DNA of 64,000 bases from Microbulbifer aggregans (lineage in GTDB: Bacteria; Pseudomonadota; Gammaproteobacteria; Pseudomonadales; Cellvibrionaceae): NCBI RefSeq assembly GCF_020524005.1, contig NZ_JAIVKK010000003.1, positions 434,001 through 498,000 on the forward strand, in the 5' to 3' direction. The notes under the pieces are model-generated. The model had not been told where the DNA came from. It did not search any database and worked only from the letters and a program-made list of their open reading frames with translations. Position numbers and translations under genes: made by a program. How positions within the stretch are numbered: the first letter of the stretch is position 1; the number at the start of each line of letters is the position of its first letter. Below are positions 38,093 to 47,065 of the stretch, in pieces.

Positions 38093-39304
38093 ATGGACGC
38101 AAACACCCCCGCCCACAAGCCCAATTTGCTGAATGAAGATATCGCGCTGCCGGCAGCGGTCATTTACCAGTCCCGTGTCACCCACAACCTGCACTGGATG
38201 CAGCAGTTCGCCAATGAGCGCAACGTCCTGCTAGCGCCCCATGGCAAAACCACCATGACTCCGGCGCTGTTCCAGCGACAACTGGCAGCCGGCGCCTGGG
38301 GATTAACCATCGCCAACCCGCAACAGGCCCGCGTGGCCGCCAAAGCCGGGGCAGAGCGAATCCTGATGGCGAACCAGCTGGTGGGGCGGCAGAACCTTGC
38401 GCAGATCGAAGCCCTGCTCGCGGACTACCCGACCCTCGACCTCTATTGCCTGGTGGATTCCGCAGCTGGCGTGCGGCAACTGGGTTCGTTTTTCTGCGAT
38501 AGAGAGGAGCCTGTCAGGGCACCAAAACTCCTTTTGGAAATAGGTGTGCCCGGCGGCCGTACCGGCTGCCGCAATTACCAGCAGGTAAGGACTGTTTGCG
38601 AAATGCTGGAATTGTTTCCCGCCCTGGAACTCGCAGGGGTGGAAACCTACGAGGGGCTGATTCATGGCGAAGATGCAGAGCTTCGGGTACGCGCCCACCT
38701 GACGATGGTGCGAGCCCTGTGCCTCGATTTGCTCCACGACGGTTGTTTCAGCACGGAAACCGTTCTGCTCAGCGGTGCCGGTTCCGCCTGGTATGACGTG
38801 GTCGCAGAGATACTGAACGACCACAATGAAGCACGGGTGCAAACGGTTATCCGCCCCGGCTGTTACCTGATTCACGACCGCGGTATTTATCAACAGGCAC
38901 AAAACGCCGTCATGGCGCGGCTCGCCCGGGTATGTACCCCCAGCGAAGATCTGCAATCGAGCCTTGAAGTGTGGGCCTATGTGCAGTCCCGGCCGGAGCC
39001 GGAAATGGCCATTCTCACTGTCGGCAAGCGCGATGCGGCGTTTGATGCCGGTTTGCCACAGCCGACCCTGCATTTCCGTCCCGGTGATGACTCACATCCA
39101 GGCGAAGCGCCGGATAACTGGGAAGTAACCGCGATAATGGACCAGCACACCATGCTGCGGGTACCTGCGGATTGTGATCTCGCGGTGGGCGATATGATTG
39201 CGCTTTCAACCTCCCACCCCTGCCTCACCTTCGACAAGTGGCGAAGCGTATTGCTGGTGGATGACCAGTACAATGTGCTGGAAAGCATGGATACCTATTT
39301 CTGA
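38093..39304 (+). CDS. D-serine dehydratase-like / amino acid deaminase, alanine racemase fold
   Basis: A 403-residue PLP enzyme of the DSD1/D-threonine aldolase group: an alanine-racemase-type N-terminal barrel with Lys52 in HGKTTMTP as the PLP lysine, and a C-terminal D-ser_dehydrat domain with the zinc-site pattern in the last 60 residues (MDQHTMLRV, STSHPCLTFDKW). Such enzymes convert D-serine or related D-amino acids to keto acids and ammonia. AAGGAACG precedes the ATG. It starts the plus-strand operon, divergent from the RidA and D-aminoacylase genes; together they suggest catabolism of D-amino acids. Confidence 0.87.
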   Translation: MDANTPAHKPNLLNEDIALPAAVIYQSRVTHNLHWMQQFANERNVLLAPHGKTTMTPALFQRQLAAGAWGLTIANPQQARVAAKAGAERILMANQLVGRQNLAQIEALLADYPTLDLYCLVDSAAGVRQLGSFFCDREEPVRAPKLLLEIGVPGGRTGCRNYQQVRTVCEMLELFPALELAGVETYEGLIHGEDAELRVRAHLTMVRALCLDLLHDGCFSTETVLLSGAGSAWYDVVAEILNDHNEARVQTVIRPGCYLIHDRGIYQQAQNAVMARLARVCTPSEDLQSSLEVWAYVQSRPEPEMAILTVGKRDAAFDAGLPQPTLHFRPGDDSHPGEAPDNWEVTAIMDQHTMLRVPADCDLAVGDMIALSTSHPCLTFDKWRSVLLVDDQYNVLESMDTYF

Positions 39305-39356
39305 TATGCGCAGTACTGATTTAAGCAGATCTCAAATAACCAACATAACAACAAAA

Positions 39357-41885
39357 ATGCTCATGAAAGTTCCATCTCTCACCACACTGCTGCTGACACT
39401 CAGCTGCAGTGCGTTGGTCCCCTTCAATAAAGCCACCGCTTTAGAGAGTGACACACAGCAACAAGCACCGCTGGCTTTGATGCCCTACCCACAAAAGAGC
39501 TTGAGAAAGAGCGGTGACTTCGACCTTACGCGGGACACACAGATCCGCATTGTCGGCGATAGCACGCCATTACTGGACGCAGCCATTGAGCGCTTTCAGC
39601 AGCGACTGTATCGACAACGCAGCTTGACGTTGCCCGTTGGCAACGCTATTTCCGCAACACCCGGCCCTGAGGCAACGGAAATCCTGATTGAGCTGCCGCA
39701 ATTCAGGGCGAGCCGCGCCCTGCCAAAAACACTTCTGGAATTACAGCGCGAGCGCGAGAAATACCAACTGCATATTTCCCCACAGAAAATCACGCTCCGC
39801 GCCGGCGAGCCTCTGGGTATATTGCGCGGCCTGCACACCCTTTCCCAGCTTGTCGGTAGCGAAGCTGGTCCTATACAGGCCGTGCAAATTGAAGACCAAC
39901 CGGTATATCGCTGGCGCGGCCTGATGTTGGATTCCGTACGCCATTTCCTTTCTATCGATACCATCAAGCGCCAACTGGATGGTATGGCCGCGGCCAAGCT
40001 GAATGTTTTCCACTGGCATTTGACTGACGATCAGGGCTGGCGTCTGGAATCACCGAGCTATCCCCGCCTGCACCAGGTTGCCTCCGGTGGCGACTACTAC
40101 ACACGGGATCAGGTACGGGAAATCGTCGCCTATGCCGCAGCGCGCGGCATCGTGGTGGTTCCTGAAATTGATATGCCAGGCCACGCCAGCGCTATCGCAG
40201 TGGCGTACCCGGAGTTGATGTCGGCCCCCGGCCCTTACAAGCCTGAAGATCGCTGGGGCGTGCACACGCCCCTATTGAATCCGGCGAACCCACAGGTGTT
40301 GGAATTTGCAGAGACAATCCTTACGGAAGTCGCCGAGCTGTTCCCGTTCGAATATATCCATATCGGTGGCGATGAGGTAAATCCGGAACACTGGCAAAAC
40401 AATCCGCAAATCCAGACCTATATGGCCGAGTACCAGCTCAGCACACCACAGGATCTGCACAACCATTTTAACCTGCAGCTGGCCGCTATCCTGCGCAGAC
40501 TGAACCGGCGTATGATCGGCTGGGATGAAGTCCTGCATCCAGATCTGGATAAAGAAGTGGCCGTGCAATCCTGGCGCGGCCCGGACGCGCTGGCGGACAC
40601 CGCCCGCGCCGGCCACCCGGCAATATTGAGCACCGGTTTCTATCTCGACCAGCCCCAGTACACCGCCTACCATTACCGCAACCGGATAACACCACCGGAC
40701 ACCCCCGCCCACCCCAGGTCCGAAGATGATATACAACAACAGTGGGCCTTTGAATTTCCGCGCAAACGCGGCAGTGCCATCAGCGGGCAACTGACCCTGT
40801 TCAGCACAGGGGGCAAAGTGACACGGGGCTCGATTACCTTCTCCGGTAAACGTTCCCAGCCGCTGATGAATATTTCACAGCACGGTCCGCTTACTCGCTT
40901 TAGCTCCGATACCTGGATGGGACCATTAAGCGCCCGCCTGCAACTCGATGGACAGCAATTGTCCGGCAATTTTCTGGTAGGCAACGCGCCCTACCGGGTA
41001 AGCGGCGAATTTCTGAAAAGCGCGAATATCAGTAACGCACCGGAAGTGCACGGTGCCAAAACCGCAATGACGAGAGCACAACGGGAAAATATTCTCGGCG
41101 GTGAAGCTGCTCTGTGGGCGGAAATGGTCGACGAGCACAATATCGACCTGCGCCTGTGGCCGCGCACTTTCGCGGTGGCCGAGCGGCTCTGGTCGGGACA
41201 GATCGCCCGTGATGAAGACGACCTTTACCAGCGTATGGAAGCTGCCGAACAGTGGGCTGCCAGCGCATTGCCGCTGCAGCATCGCCAGCAGCAACAGCAG
41301 GCGCTTGCGCAGCTGCTGTCATCGGAGCTGGTTGAAGCCGGCCTCAACCTGAGCGCGGTTCTCGAGCCGGCACATTACTATCACCGCCATCACGAAAAAT
41401 CCGCTCACGCGACTTATTCGCGCCGCGACCCGCTGAACCTGCTCGCGGATTCCCTGCCGGTGGAGAGTCTCGCCCTACGCGAATTCCGCAATCTGGGACA
41501 ATCCCTAACCCTGAATCCCAAACAGAATACCGACTGGAAAATTCTCCAGCGCAGTCTTCTCCATCTGTGGCGCGGCGCACAGGCGGCGGAGCAGATACTG
41601 ACAGCACTGCCGCAATCACAGCGCGGTGAAGATATTCAGAAAATCGCAGAGCTTGCGATACTACAGTCGGAACTGAGCTTCGAGATCGTCAGCCGGTATT
41701 CTGATCAGCGTCCTTTCAGCCACGATGAAGAAATTGCGGCCCGGGAAAAACTCGATCGTCTGAAAGGAATGCACCATGAAATCGTATTCCCTGCTGTTCC
41801 TGTACTGGAACAACTCTGCGACCTGTTACAGTATTCCACCACAGCACCGACAAAAATAACCAAAGAGGAATCCACCGATGTTTAA
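39357..41885 (+). CDS. Beta-N-acetylhexosaminidase, GH20
   Basis: An 842-residue exported glycoside hydrolase releasing terminal N-acetylglucosamine or galactosamine. The N-terminal region has a signal sequence (LTTLLLTLSCSAL), then a GH20b domain, and the TIM barrel holds RWRGLMLDSVRHFLS and HIGGDEVNPEHW with the catalytic pair Asp339-Glu340. Between YTAYHYRNR (about 438) and ILGGEAALWAE (about 579) is an unusually long insert. No strong ribosome binding site is visible; the ATG at 39363 is an alternative. Its stop overlaps the next start by eight bases. Confidence 0.88.
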   Translation: MLMKVPSLTTLLLTLSCSALVPFNKATALESDTQQQAPLALMPYPQKSLRKSGDFDLTRDTQIRIVGDSTPLLDAAIERFQQRLYRQRSLTLPVGNAISATPGPEATEILIELPQFRASRALPKTLLELQREREKYQLHISPQKITLRAGEPLGILRGLHTLSQLVGSEAGPIQAVQIEDQPVYRWRGLMLDSVRHFLSIDTIKRQLDGMAAAKLNVFHWHLTDDQGWRLESPSYPRLHQVASGGDYYTRDQVREIVAYAAARGIVVVPEIDMPGHASAIAVAYPELMSAPGPYKPEDRWGVHTPLLNPANPQVLEFAETILTEVAELFPFEYIHIGGDEVNPEHWQNNPQIQTYMAEYQLSTPQDLHNHFNLQLAAILRRLNRRMIGWDEVLHPDLDKEVAVQSWRGPDALADTARAGHPAILSTGFYLDQPQYTAYHYRNRITPPDTPAHPRSEDDIQQQWAFEFPRKRGSAISGQLTLFSTGGKVTRGSITFSGKRSQPLMNISQHGPLTRFSSDTWMGPLSARLQLDGQQLSGNFLVGNAPYRVSGEFLKSANISNAPEVHGAKTAMTRAQRENILGGEAALWAEMVDEHNIDLRLWPRTFAVAERLWSGQIARDEDDLYQRMEAAEQWAASALPLQHRQQQQQALAQLLSSELVEAGLNLSAVLEPAHYYHRHHEKSAHATYSRRDPLNLLADSLPVESLALREFRNLGQSLTLNPKQNTDWKILQRSLLHLWRGAQAAEQILTALPQSQRGEDIQKIAELAILQSELSFEIVSRYSDQRPFSHDEEIAAREKLDRLKGMHHEIVFPAVPVLEQLCDLLQYSTTAPTKITKEESTDV

Positions 41886-42762
41886 GCTGTCTCGTTTCCA
41901 ATGCTGCCTTCCCGGCCTGCTTGCGCTCAGCATCCAGGGCTGTGTGCCGGGTGAAGCGGAGTCCTCGGTAGATACTCGGGACTGGATGCCACAAGGCAGT
42001 TTTACCACGGGCATCGAAGGGCCGGCGAGCGGACCTGACGGCAGCCTCTATGTGGTTAACTTTGAGAAACAGGGCACCATTGGCAAGGTATCCGGCGAGA
42101 ACCGCGGTGAACTCTGGTTGCAACTGCCCGGCGACAGTGTGGGTAACAGTATTCGCTTTAACCAACAGGGCGAAATGTTTGTGGCGGATTACGTGGGCCA
42201 CAATATTTTCCGTATCGACAGTAAGAGCGGAGAAATCCTGCATACCTACCACAATCCGGATATGCACCAGCCCAACGATCTGGCACTGGCTACAAACGGC
42301 ACCATTTATGCGAGCGACCCGAGCTGGTCTTCCAATAGCGGGCAGCTGTGGCGGCTGGATACCGATGGCACTTTTACCTTGCTGGAAAAAGACATGGGCA
42401 CTACCAACGGCATCGAGCTGAGCCCGGACAACAAGAAGCTGTATGTGAATGAAAGCGTGCAGCGGCGGGTGTATGTATACGATGTGTTGGACGATGGCGA
42501 TATCACCAACAAGCAGTTGTTTATGCAGTTTGACGACCATGGGTTAGATGGTATGCAGACAGATGTGAAAGGGAATCTGTATATCACCCGTTATGGCGCG
42601 GGTGTGGTATTGAAAGTTTCTGCGGATGGAAAAATTCTGCGCACTATTAACTTACAAGGGCAACATCCGACCAATATTGCCTTTAGCCTCGATGGTCGAA
42701 ATGCCTATGTAACTATGCAGAAGCGCGGTGCGATCGAGCATTTTTCAGTGGATTCTATTTAG
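41878..42762 (+). CDS. SMP-30/gluconolactonase-like lipoprotein
   Basis: A 294-residue beta-propeller of the SMP-30/gluconolactonase/LRE family. The N-terminus ends in SIQGC, a plausible lipobox, so it is probably anchored to a membrane. Repeated blades include EGPASGPDGSLYVVNFE, QQGEMFVADYVGHNIF, HQPNDLALATNGTIYASDP and TTNGIELSPDNKKLYVNES; Glu, Asn and Asp in these positions bind the metal in relatives. It overlaps the hexosaminidase gene by eight bases. The substrate is likely a sugar lactone or a related ester, but nothing here fixes it. Confidence 0.83.
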   Translation: MFKLSRFQCCLPGLLALSIQGCVPGEAESSVDTRDWMPQGSFTTGIEGPASGPDGSLYVVNFEKQGTIGKVSGENRGELWLQLPGDSVGNSIRFNQQGEMFVADYVGHNIFRIDSKSGEILHTYHNPDMHQPNDLALATNGTIYASDPSWSSNSGQLWRLDTDGTFTLLEKDMGTTNGIELSPDNKKLYVNESVQRRVYVYDVLDDGDITNKQLFMQFDDHGLDGMQTDVKGNLYITRYGAGVVLKVSADGKILRTINLQGQHPTNIAFSLDGRNAYVTMQKRGAIEHFSVDSI

Positions 42763-42772
42763 CTATAGTTGC

Positions 42773-42887
42773 GGTGGCGCTACCGCGAATTGCTTTGTGC
42801 GACACGCCGTAAACCCATCCATGGGGGCTCGGCTGCGGCCATCCAGGCCGCAGACGGTCGAACAAAGCAATTCGCGGTATCACCACC
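42773..42887 (+). repeat. Long-hairpin repeat, copy 2
   Basis: Outer arms 42773-42803 and 42857-42887 pair at 28 of 31 positions, including the position 8 mismatch. The invariant core AAACCCATCCATGGGGGCTC is at 42811-42830, and the inner hairpin is CTGCGGCC/GGCCGCAG (42833-42853). It begins 11 bases after the SMP-30 gene's stop. It faces copy 3 tail to tail, 53 bases away. Confidence 0.9.
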
Positions 42888-42940
42888 TTCGCAACGACCC
42901 CGCTACAATATTTTTAACCATGCGTTGAACTCTCCGCGAA

Positions 42941-43054
42941 GGTGTCGATGATGGGTGCAGCCTTGCCAGACCTTCCGCGAGAGGGACCTCGCGGAAGAGC
43001 CCCCATGGATGGGTTTACGGCGTGTCTGACAAGGCTGTACCCGTCAGCGGCACC
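42941..43054 (-). repeat. Long-hairpin repeat, copy 3 (inverted)
   Basis: Same family on the minus strand. Outer arms 43024-43054 and 42941-42971 pair at 26 of 31 positions plus wobbles, again with C against T at arm position 8. The core is identical (42997-43016). The inner hairpin is different from the other copies (CTTCCGCGAG/CTCGCGGAAG at 42972-42997) but is again perfectly paired. It lies 3' of the large receptor gene. Confidence 0.9.
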
Positions 43055-43090
43055 GCCACAAACTCTATCAAGGCCACCTATGCTGCAATT

Positions 43091-43125
43091 AAAAAATCCC
43101 ACCCGCTTCTGACGGGTGGGATTTT
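43091..43125 (-). terminator. Rho-independent terminator after the large receptor gene
   Basis: A 13-bp perfect stem that includes ATCCCACCCG and CGGGTGGGAT, with a 7-base loop and A6 on the left, so T6 on the minus strand. It lies about 45 bases past the receptor stop. It could also end plus-strand transcripts coming from the SMP-30 gene. Confidence 0.85.
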
Positions 43126-43168
43126 AAATTCATGCAGCTGAAAGATAAATCGGCGCAGTCTTCAGACT

Positions 43169-46100
43169 TTAGAACTTCGCACGCAGTCCCAACGCATAAC
43201 GCCGGTCAGTAATGAAGTTCAGGGAGTCGGTACGAGTACCCTCCTGATCCAGCTGCAACTGGGTACGGGTTTCCGTGTTCAGGATATTGCTCGCTTCCAA
43301 ACCGACCTGAATATAATCGGTTACATCGTAGTAAACCGAGCCATCCAGGAAGCCCGCAGCCTTGGCATAAACCGGCGCAAACTCGTTGGAGTCACGGCGG
43401 GTTACCAGGTATTCGGAGCGCCAGTTGTAGGCGAGACGGGCAGACACATCGCCGTACTCGTACATACCCACAATGTTGTAACTCTCATCGGAGTAACCCG
43501 GCAGCGGCAGATCCGTGAAGGCACGGAAGCTGTTGCGGGCGTTGCTGATTGGATTGCCTGTGGTATCAAAGCGCACCGAACCCAGCTGGGCATCACTCAT
43601 CGGATCGTTCAGATCGTTCTGGTCGATGTAGGTATAGTTCAGCTGCACCCCCAGACCACTCCAGGCACCCGGCAGGCTGTCAAAGAACTGGCTGTAGGAA
43701 ACTTCAAAACCCTGGATAGAACCGGAACCATCGTTCGCCGGGCCATTGAAGGAAACAGACTCGGTCGCACCGGTACGCGGGTTAGTCACATCCATCAGGA
43801 AAGGACGCTCGCGGAACAGGTTGTCGATATCCTTGCGGAACAGCGCCAGTGCCAGCATACCGGTATCAGAGAAATACCACTCGGTAGTCAGGTCAATGTT
43901 GAGCGCTTCTTCCGGCTCCAGGAACGGGTTGCGGGAAGTACCGTTGATCTGCAGGCTGCCCGGCACAATCCCTACGGCCGGCCCACCTTCCGTCTCGCGG
44001 GCCACATCATAGGTCAGGCTCACAATGCCCGAGTTGCGGGTGTCCTGCAGGTTCGGGAAGTACAGGCTTTGGGACGCACCGAAACGCACGATCACATCGT
44101 CCTTCACGTTCACAGCCAGGTTCAAGCTTGGCAACACGGTGCTGTAGTCTGTACCGTCGACGGTACTCACCGAACCCTGACCATCGGCAAATGCCTGAAT
44201 ATTTTCCGGCAGGAATTCCGAACCCTCGCCGCTCACCAGCGGCAGCACGGTATAACCGGTGGATTCCAGCTGGTAGCTTACATAGCGCAGGCCGAAATTA
44301 CCTCGGTACGGCATTTCCAGAGTGTCATCGGCAAAGTCGAAACGCACATAGGCTTCCTGGCGTTTCTCATTGGTGGAGGTGATGTCGTGCGGCGCGAAGG
44401 GGCTGCCCGGAGCTACACGGCCACCCATATCTTCCATTGCCTGGTAGCAATTGGGATTGCTCTGACCCACCGGGGAAGTACCGCCCGCATTGGTGTCACC
44501 ATAGGGTGAGGTGTTGAACCCTTCCTCACAGGCGCGGCGCATGAAGTTGGCAAAGTCTTCTGCAGACGCCATGTTAATGAACAGGAAGTCGTTACGGCCA
44601 TTGAGAACCCCGCCCTGGTAGAAACCGCCCCAGTTCTGGCGCTCGAACTCGCCGGGAATCGCGTTGTAATCCCCGTTCATGGACAGCGGTGTGCTCCAGG
44701 GGGTATTCACGGTACCCCAGTTGGAATACTCGCTATCGCGCACGGTGAGGTCCTTGTCAGAACTGTACACGCCACCACTCAGGGTGCGTGCCCAGCCGTC
44801 CCCCAGCTCGTATTCCAGATCCAGCTTCACCGCGTTCATGCTCGCATCGGAATCCACAGCGGTATCCAGCGCGGTAGCGAGGAACACATCCGGGCGATCG
44901 CCATCCCAGTTGGCTGTGTAATTCGGCTCGAACAGATCCGTATTGAGAAACTCAATGGTCGGACGGCTGCCGCGCAGATCCAGGTACACATCTGAAACCG
45001 TGTGCTGGGCGCGCGCGTTGATGCCGTTGTTGATCATCTCCTCGGTGGCATCCACGCGCTGGATATCCAGGCCCACATTGAGTCGCTCGGTCGCCTGCCA
45101 TTCAACATTGAAGGAAATATCCTCAACCGAGGTCTCCGTTTCGTTGTAGCGGGTAGACAGGTGCATCGGCATATTCGCGCCGTAACGAATCACACCGCTG
45201 GTGAACATGTTGTTCTCGTCCCAGGTGGCCTCCATGCCTTCCGGCACGTCGGTGAGCACGGTGGAATCAAACCACTGCGCCTGGTCAAAGCCCTGCCCCT
45301 GCGGGCCGATCACGTTTTCACGCCACATCAGAGAGGCATCGGAGCTCAGGTATTCCAGCGTGGTGATAACGCTGTCATCCGGGCTTCGCCATTGAAATGA
45401 GGAAGCAAAACCGGTGCGCTCGCGATCATTCTCGGCACTCCGCAGGGAATACTGACCCGGCATGTAGTAGACAGAGTCTTCCGGCTGTCCGGCAAAAGCG
45501 ACCGGGCCCTCTAACGGTGAGCCCGCCTCAGTGCCGGCAACCGCGCCCCACGCATACACCGGGATATGCGCATCGCCGCGGGAATAGAAGTTGGCTACAC
45601 CGATACCGTCACCCCGGGTGGCGAGCTCTGAATGGGAGGCGGAGACCAGGAAGCCAAAATCACCGGCATCGGTTTCCCACACGTCGCTGTACAGGCCGGA
45701 CATGGTGGGCGTGCTCTCTTCCCGGAAATCACCGTAGTTGCTTTTTACGGTGCCGGCGATCATCTGCTCGTTGGAATCGAAGGGCTTGCGGGTGACCAGG
45801 TTCACGGTACCGGCAATGCCACCGGCGATCATATCCGCGGTCTGGTTTTTCACCACTTCCACCGAACCCAGCAGCTCCGGAGAGATATCTTCAAAGTTGA
45901 GGCCACCGCTGCGGGTAGCACTGAAGGAATCGCGACCGTTGATTTCACTGCGCACCCGATCGAGGCCGCGCACCAGCACACCGGTGCCTTCATCCGCGTA
46001 GTGGTTGGGATCATCAGAAGCGGCAAAACGCTCGATACTGACACCGGGCACCCGCTGCAGGGCCTCGGTGACAGACTTGTCCGGCAGTGCGCCGATATCC

Positions 46101-46315
46101 GATGCGGTGATGACGTCTTTGACGGTGTCGCCGTCGCGCTTCATCGCCTGTGCGGATTGCAGTGTTGCGCGGATATCGCCGTACACAACAACTTCTTCAA
46201 CCGACTCGCCGCTTGTCGGTTCCGCTTCCTGAGCCACAGCCTGAGCCGGCAGGACGCCGTACACGGCGGTGCAGACCGCGAGACTCAGTAGCTTGTGATT
46301 GAATTTCCTTGTCAT
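43169..46315 (-). CDS. Large TonB-dependent receptor (polymer/oligosaccharide type)
   Basis: A 1048-residue outer membrane receptor of the TonB-Xanthomonas/Caulobacter type (TIGR01782-like). A signal peptide ends at VAQAEAEP-like sequence (PAQAVAQE). The plug begins VVVYGDIRATLQSAQAMKRD, with TASDIGALPDKSVTEALQRVPGVSIERF and a GTGVLVRGLDRVRSEINGR block. The barrel ends at RRYALGLRAKF. These receptors import oligosaccharides or complex organics rather than siderophores. It is monocistronic, with the GH20/SMP-30 operon convergent to it, so aminosugar oligomers are possible ligands (inference). Confidence 0.88.
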   Translation of the reverse strand: MTRKFNHKLLSLAVCTAVYGVLPAQAVAQEAEPTSGESVEEVVVYGDIRATLQSAQAMKRDGDTVKDVITASDIGALPDKSVTEALQRVPGVSIERFAASDDPNHYADEGTGVLVRGLDRVRSEINGRDSFSATRSGGLNFEDISPELLGSVEVVKNQTADMIAGGIAGTVNLVTRKPFDSNEQMIAGTVKSNYGDFREESTPTMSGLYSDVWETDAGDFGFLVSASHSELATRGDGIGVANFYSRGDAHIPVYAWGAVAGTEAGSPLEGPVAFAGQPEDSVYYMPGQYSLRSAENDRERTGFASSFQWRSPDDSVITTLEYLSSDASLMWRENVIGPQGQGFDQAQWFDSTVLTDVPEGMEATWDENNMFTSGVIRYGANMPMHLSTRYNETETSVEDISFNVEWQATERLNVGLDIQRVDATEEMINNGINARAQHTVSDVYLDLRGSRPTIEFLNTDLFEPNYTANWDGDRPDVFLATALDTAVDSDASMNAVKLDLEYELGDGWARTLSGGVYSSDKDLTVRDSEYSNWGTVNTPWSTPLSMNGDYNAIPGEFERQNWGGFYQGGVLNGRNDFLFINMASAEDFANFMRRACEEGFNTSPYGDTNAGGTSPVGQSNPNCYQAMEDMGGRVAPGSPFAPHDITSTNEKRQEAYVRFDFADDTLEMPYRGNFGLRYVSYQLESTGYTVLPLVSGEGSEFLPENIQAFADGQGSVSTVDGTDYSTVLPSLNLAVNVKDDVIVRFGASQSLYFPNLQDTRNSGIVSLTYDVARETEGGPAVGIVPGSLQINGTSRNPFLEPEEALNIDLTTEWYFSDTGMLALALFRKDIDNLFRERPFLMDVTNPRTGATESVSFNGPANDGSGSIQGFEVSYSQFFDSLPGAWSGLGVQLNYTYIDQNDLNDPMSDAQLGSVRFDTTGNPISNARNSFRAFTDLPLPGYSDESYNIVGMYEYGDVSARLAYNWRSEYLVTRRDSNEFAPVYAKAAGFLDGSVYYDVTDYIQVGLEASNILNTETRTQLQLDQEGTRTDSLNFITDRRYALGLRAKF

Positions 46316-47065
46316 GGCTAACCCTCGGTGGTGTTCATTTTTATTGGATAGAAAGCTTTACCCCAGGTCTTTTCGTCCCGGCACTTTCTTTAGTTACCTC
46401 TCCTCAAGTCCTGCGCGCTCGCCTACCTCTTTTACCCTTTCCTTCTTCGCTACCCCGCGCGAAAAAGAAGCTCCGGGACCTCCGCAAATGGCAATACCCG
46501 GCGAAGGCACCCGACTGCGAGCGGTACAAGGTGAGCGGATGAGTAACTGGCGATGCCAGCGCATTAGGAGAAACATACCAACCAGGAAAATAACTTTCAA
46601 TAAATAATCACATTCTTGGTAGATATTTTCACGGATAAGCAGAATTCTGCTGTAGAGCCCGCCAACAGGCACTTCCGAACTCGGCCTCATAAGGTGGAAC
46701 AGGGGGAAATACCCGGCGAACTACGTCAACTCGGTCACAATTTGGACAGACCAGCGGTCGGAAAACCCGGCACCACGGTCAGGCCGGCTAGATTGGAAAG
46801 TGTCCGATGGATGGATTGGTGTGTCCGACAGTTCTGACACGTGCGTATCATTTCTCAATAGGCAGCATCGCGGCGGCACCGCTTCCGAAGGCTCAGTTAA
46901 CCAAACCGCACGACGGAACCAACAACCGTTATCGATGTGCATAGCCGCACACTCAGATGCCAGGGTTGTGATCATCATCCCAAGGGATCAACCAAGAGCA
47001 TTTACACGCCACGCAGTGCCAGCCATTATGTAATGTCATAACGATGAAAAGATGACGAGGCGACC
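46316..47065. other. Long intergenic region without a recognised gene
   Basis: About 750 bases between divergent genes: the large receptor (minus) and the FrnE-like gene (plus). Several open frames under 100 codons exist, but none shows recognisable family sequence, a convincing ribosome binding site or a signal peptide. The left part must hold the receptor promoter; a 14-base perfect palindrome lies at 46638-46651. The right end has GAGGCG before the ATG at 47066. The rest is unexplained and may be degraded sequence. Confidence 0.5.
46638..46651. promoter_or_regulatory. 14-base perfect palindrome in the receptor upstream region
   Basis: AGCAGAATTCTGCT is fully symmetric and lies about 320 bases before the receptor start. 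It may be an operator of a dimeric regulator, though the distance is large; a chance palindrome is possible. Confidence 0.25.
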
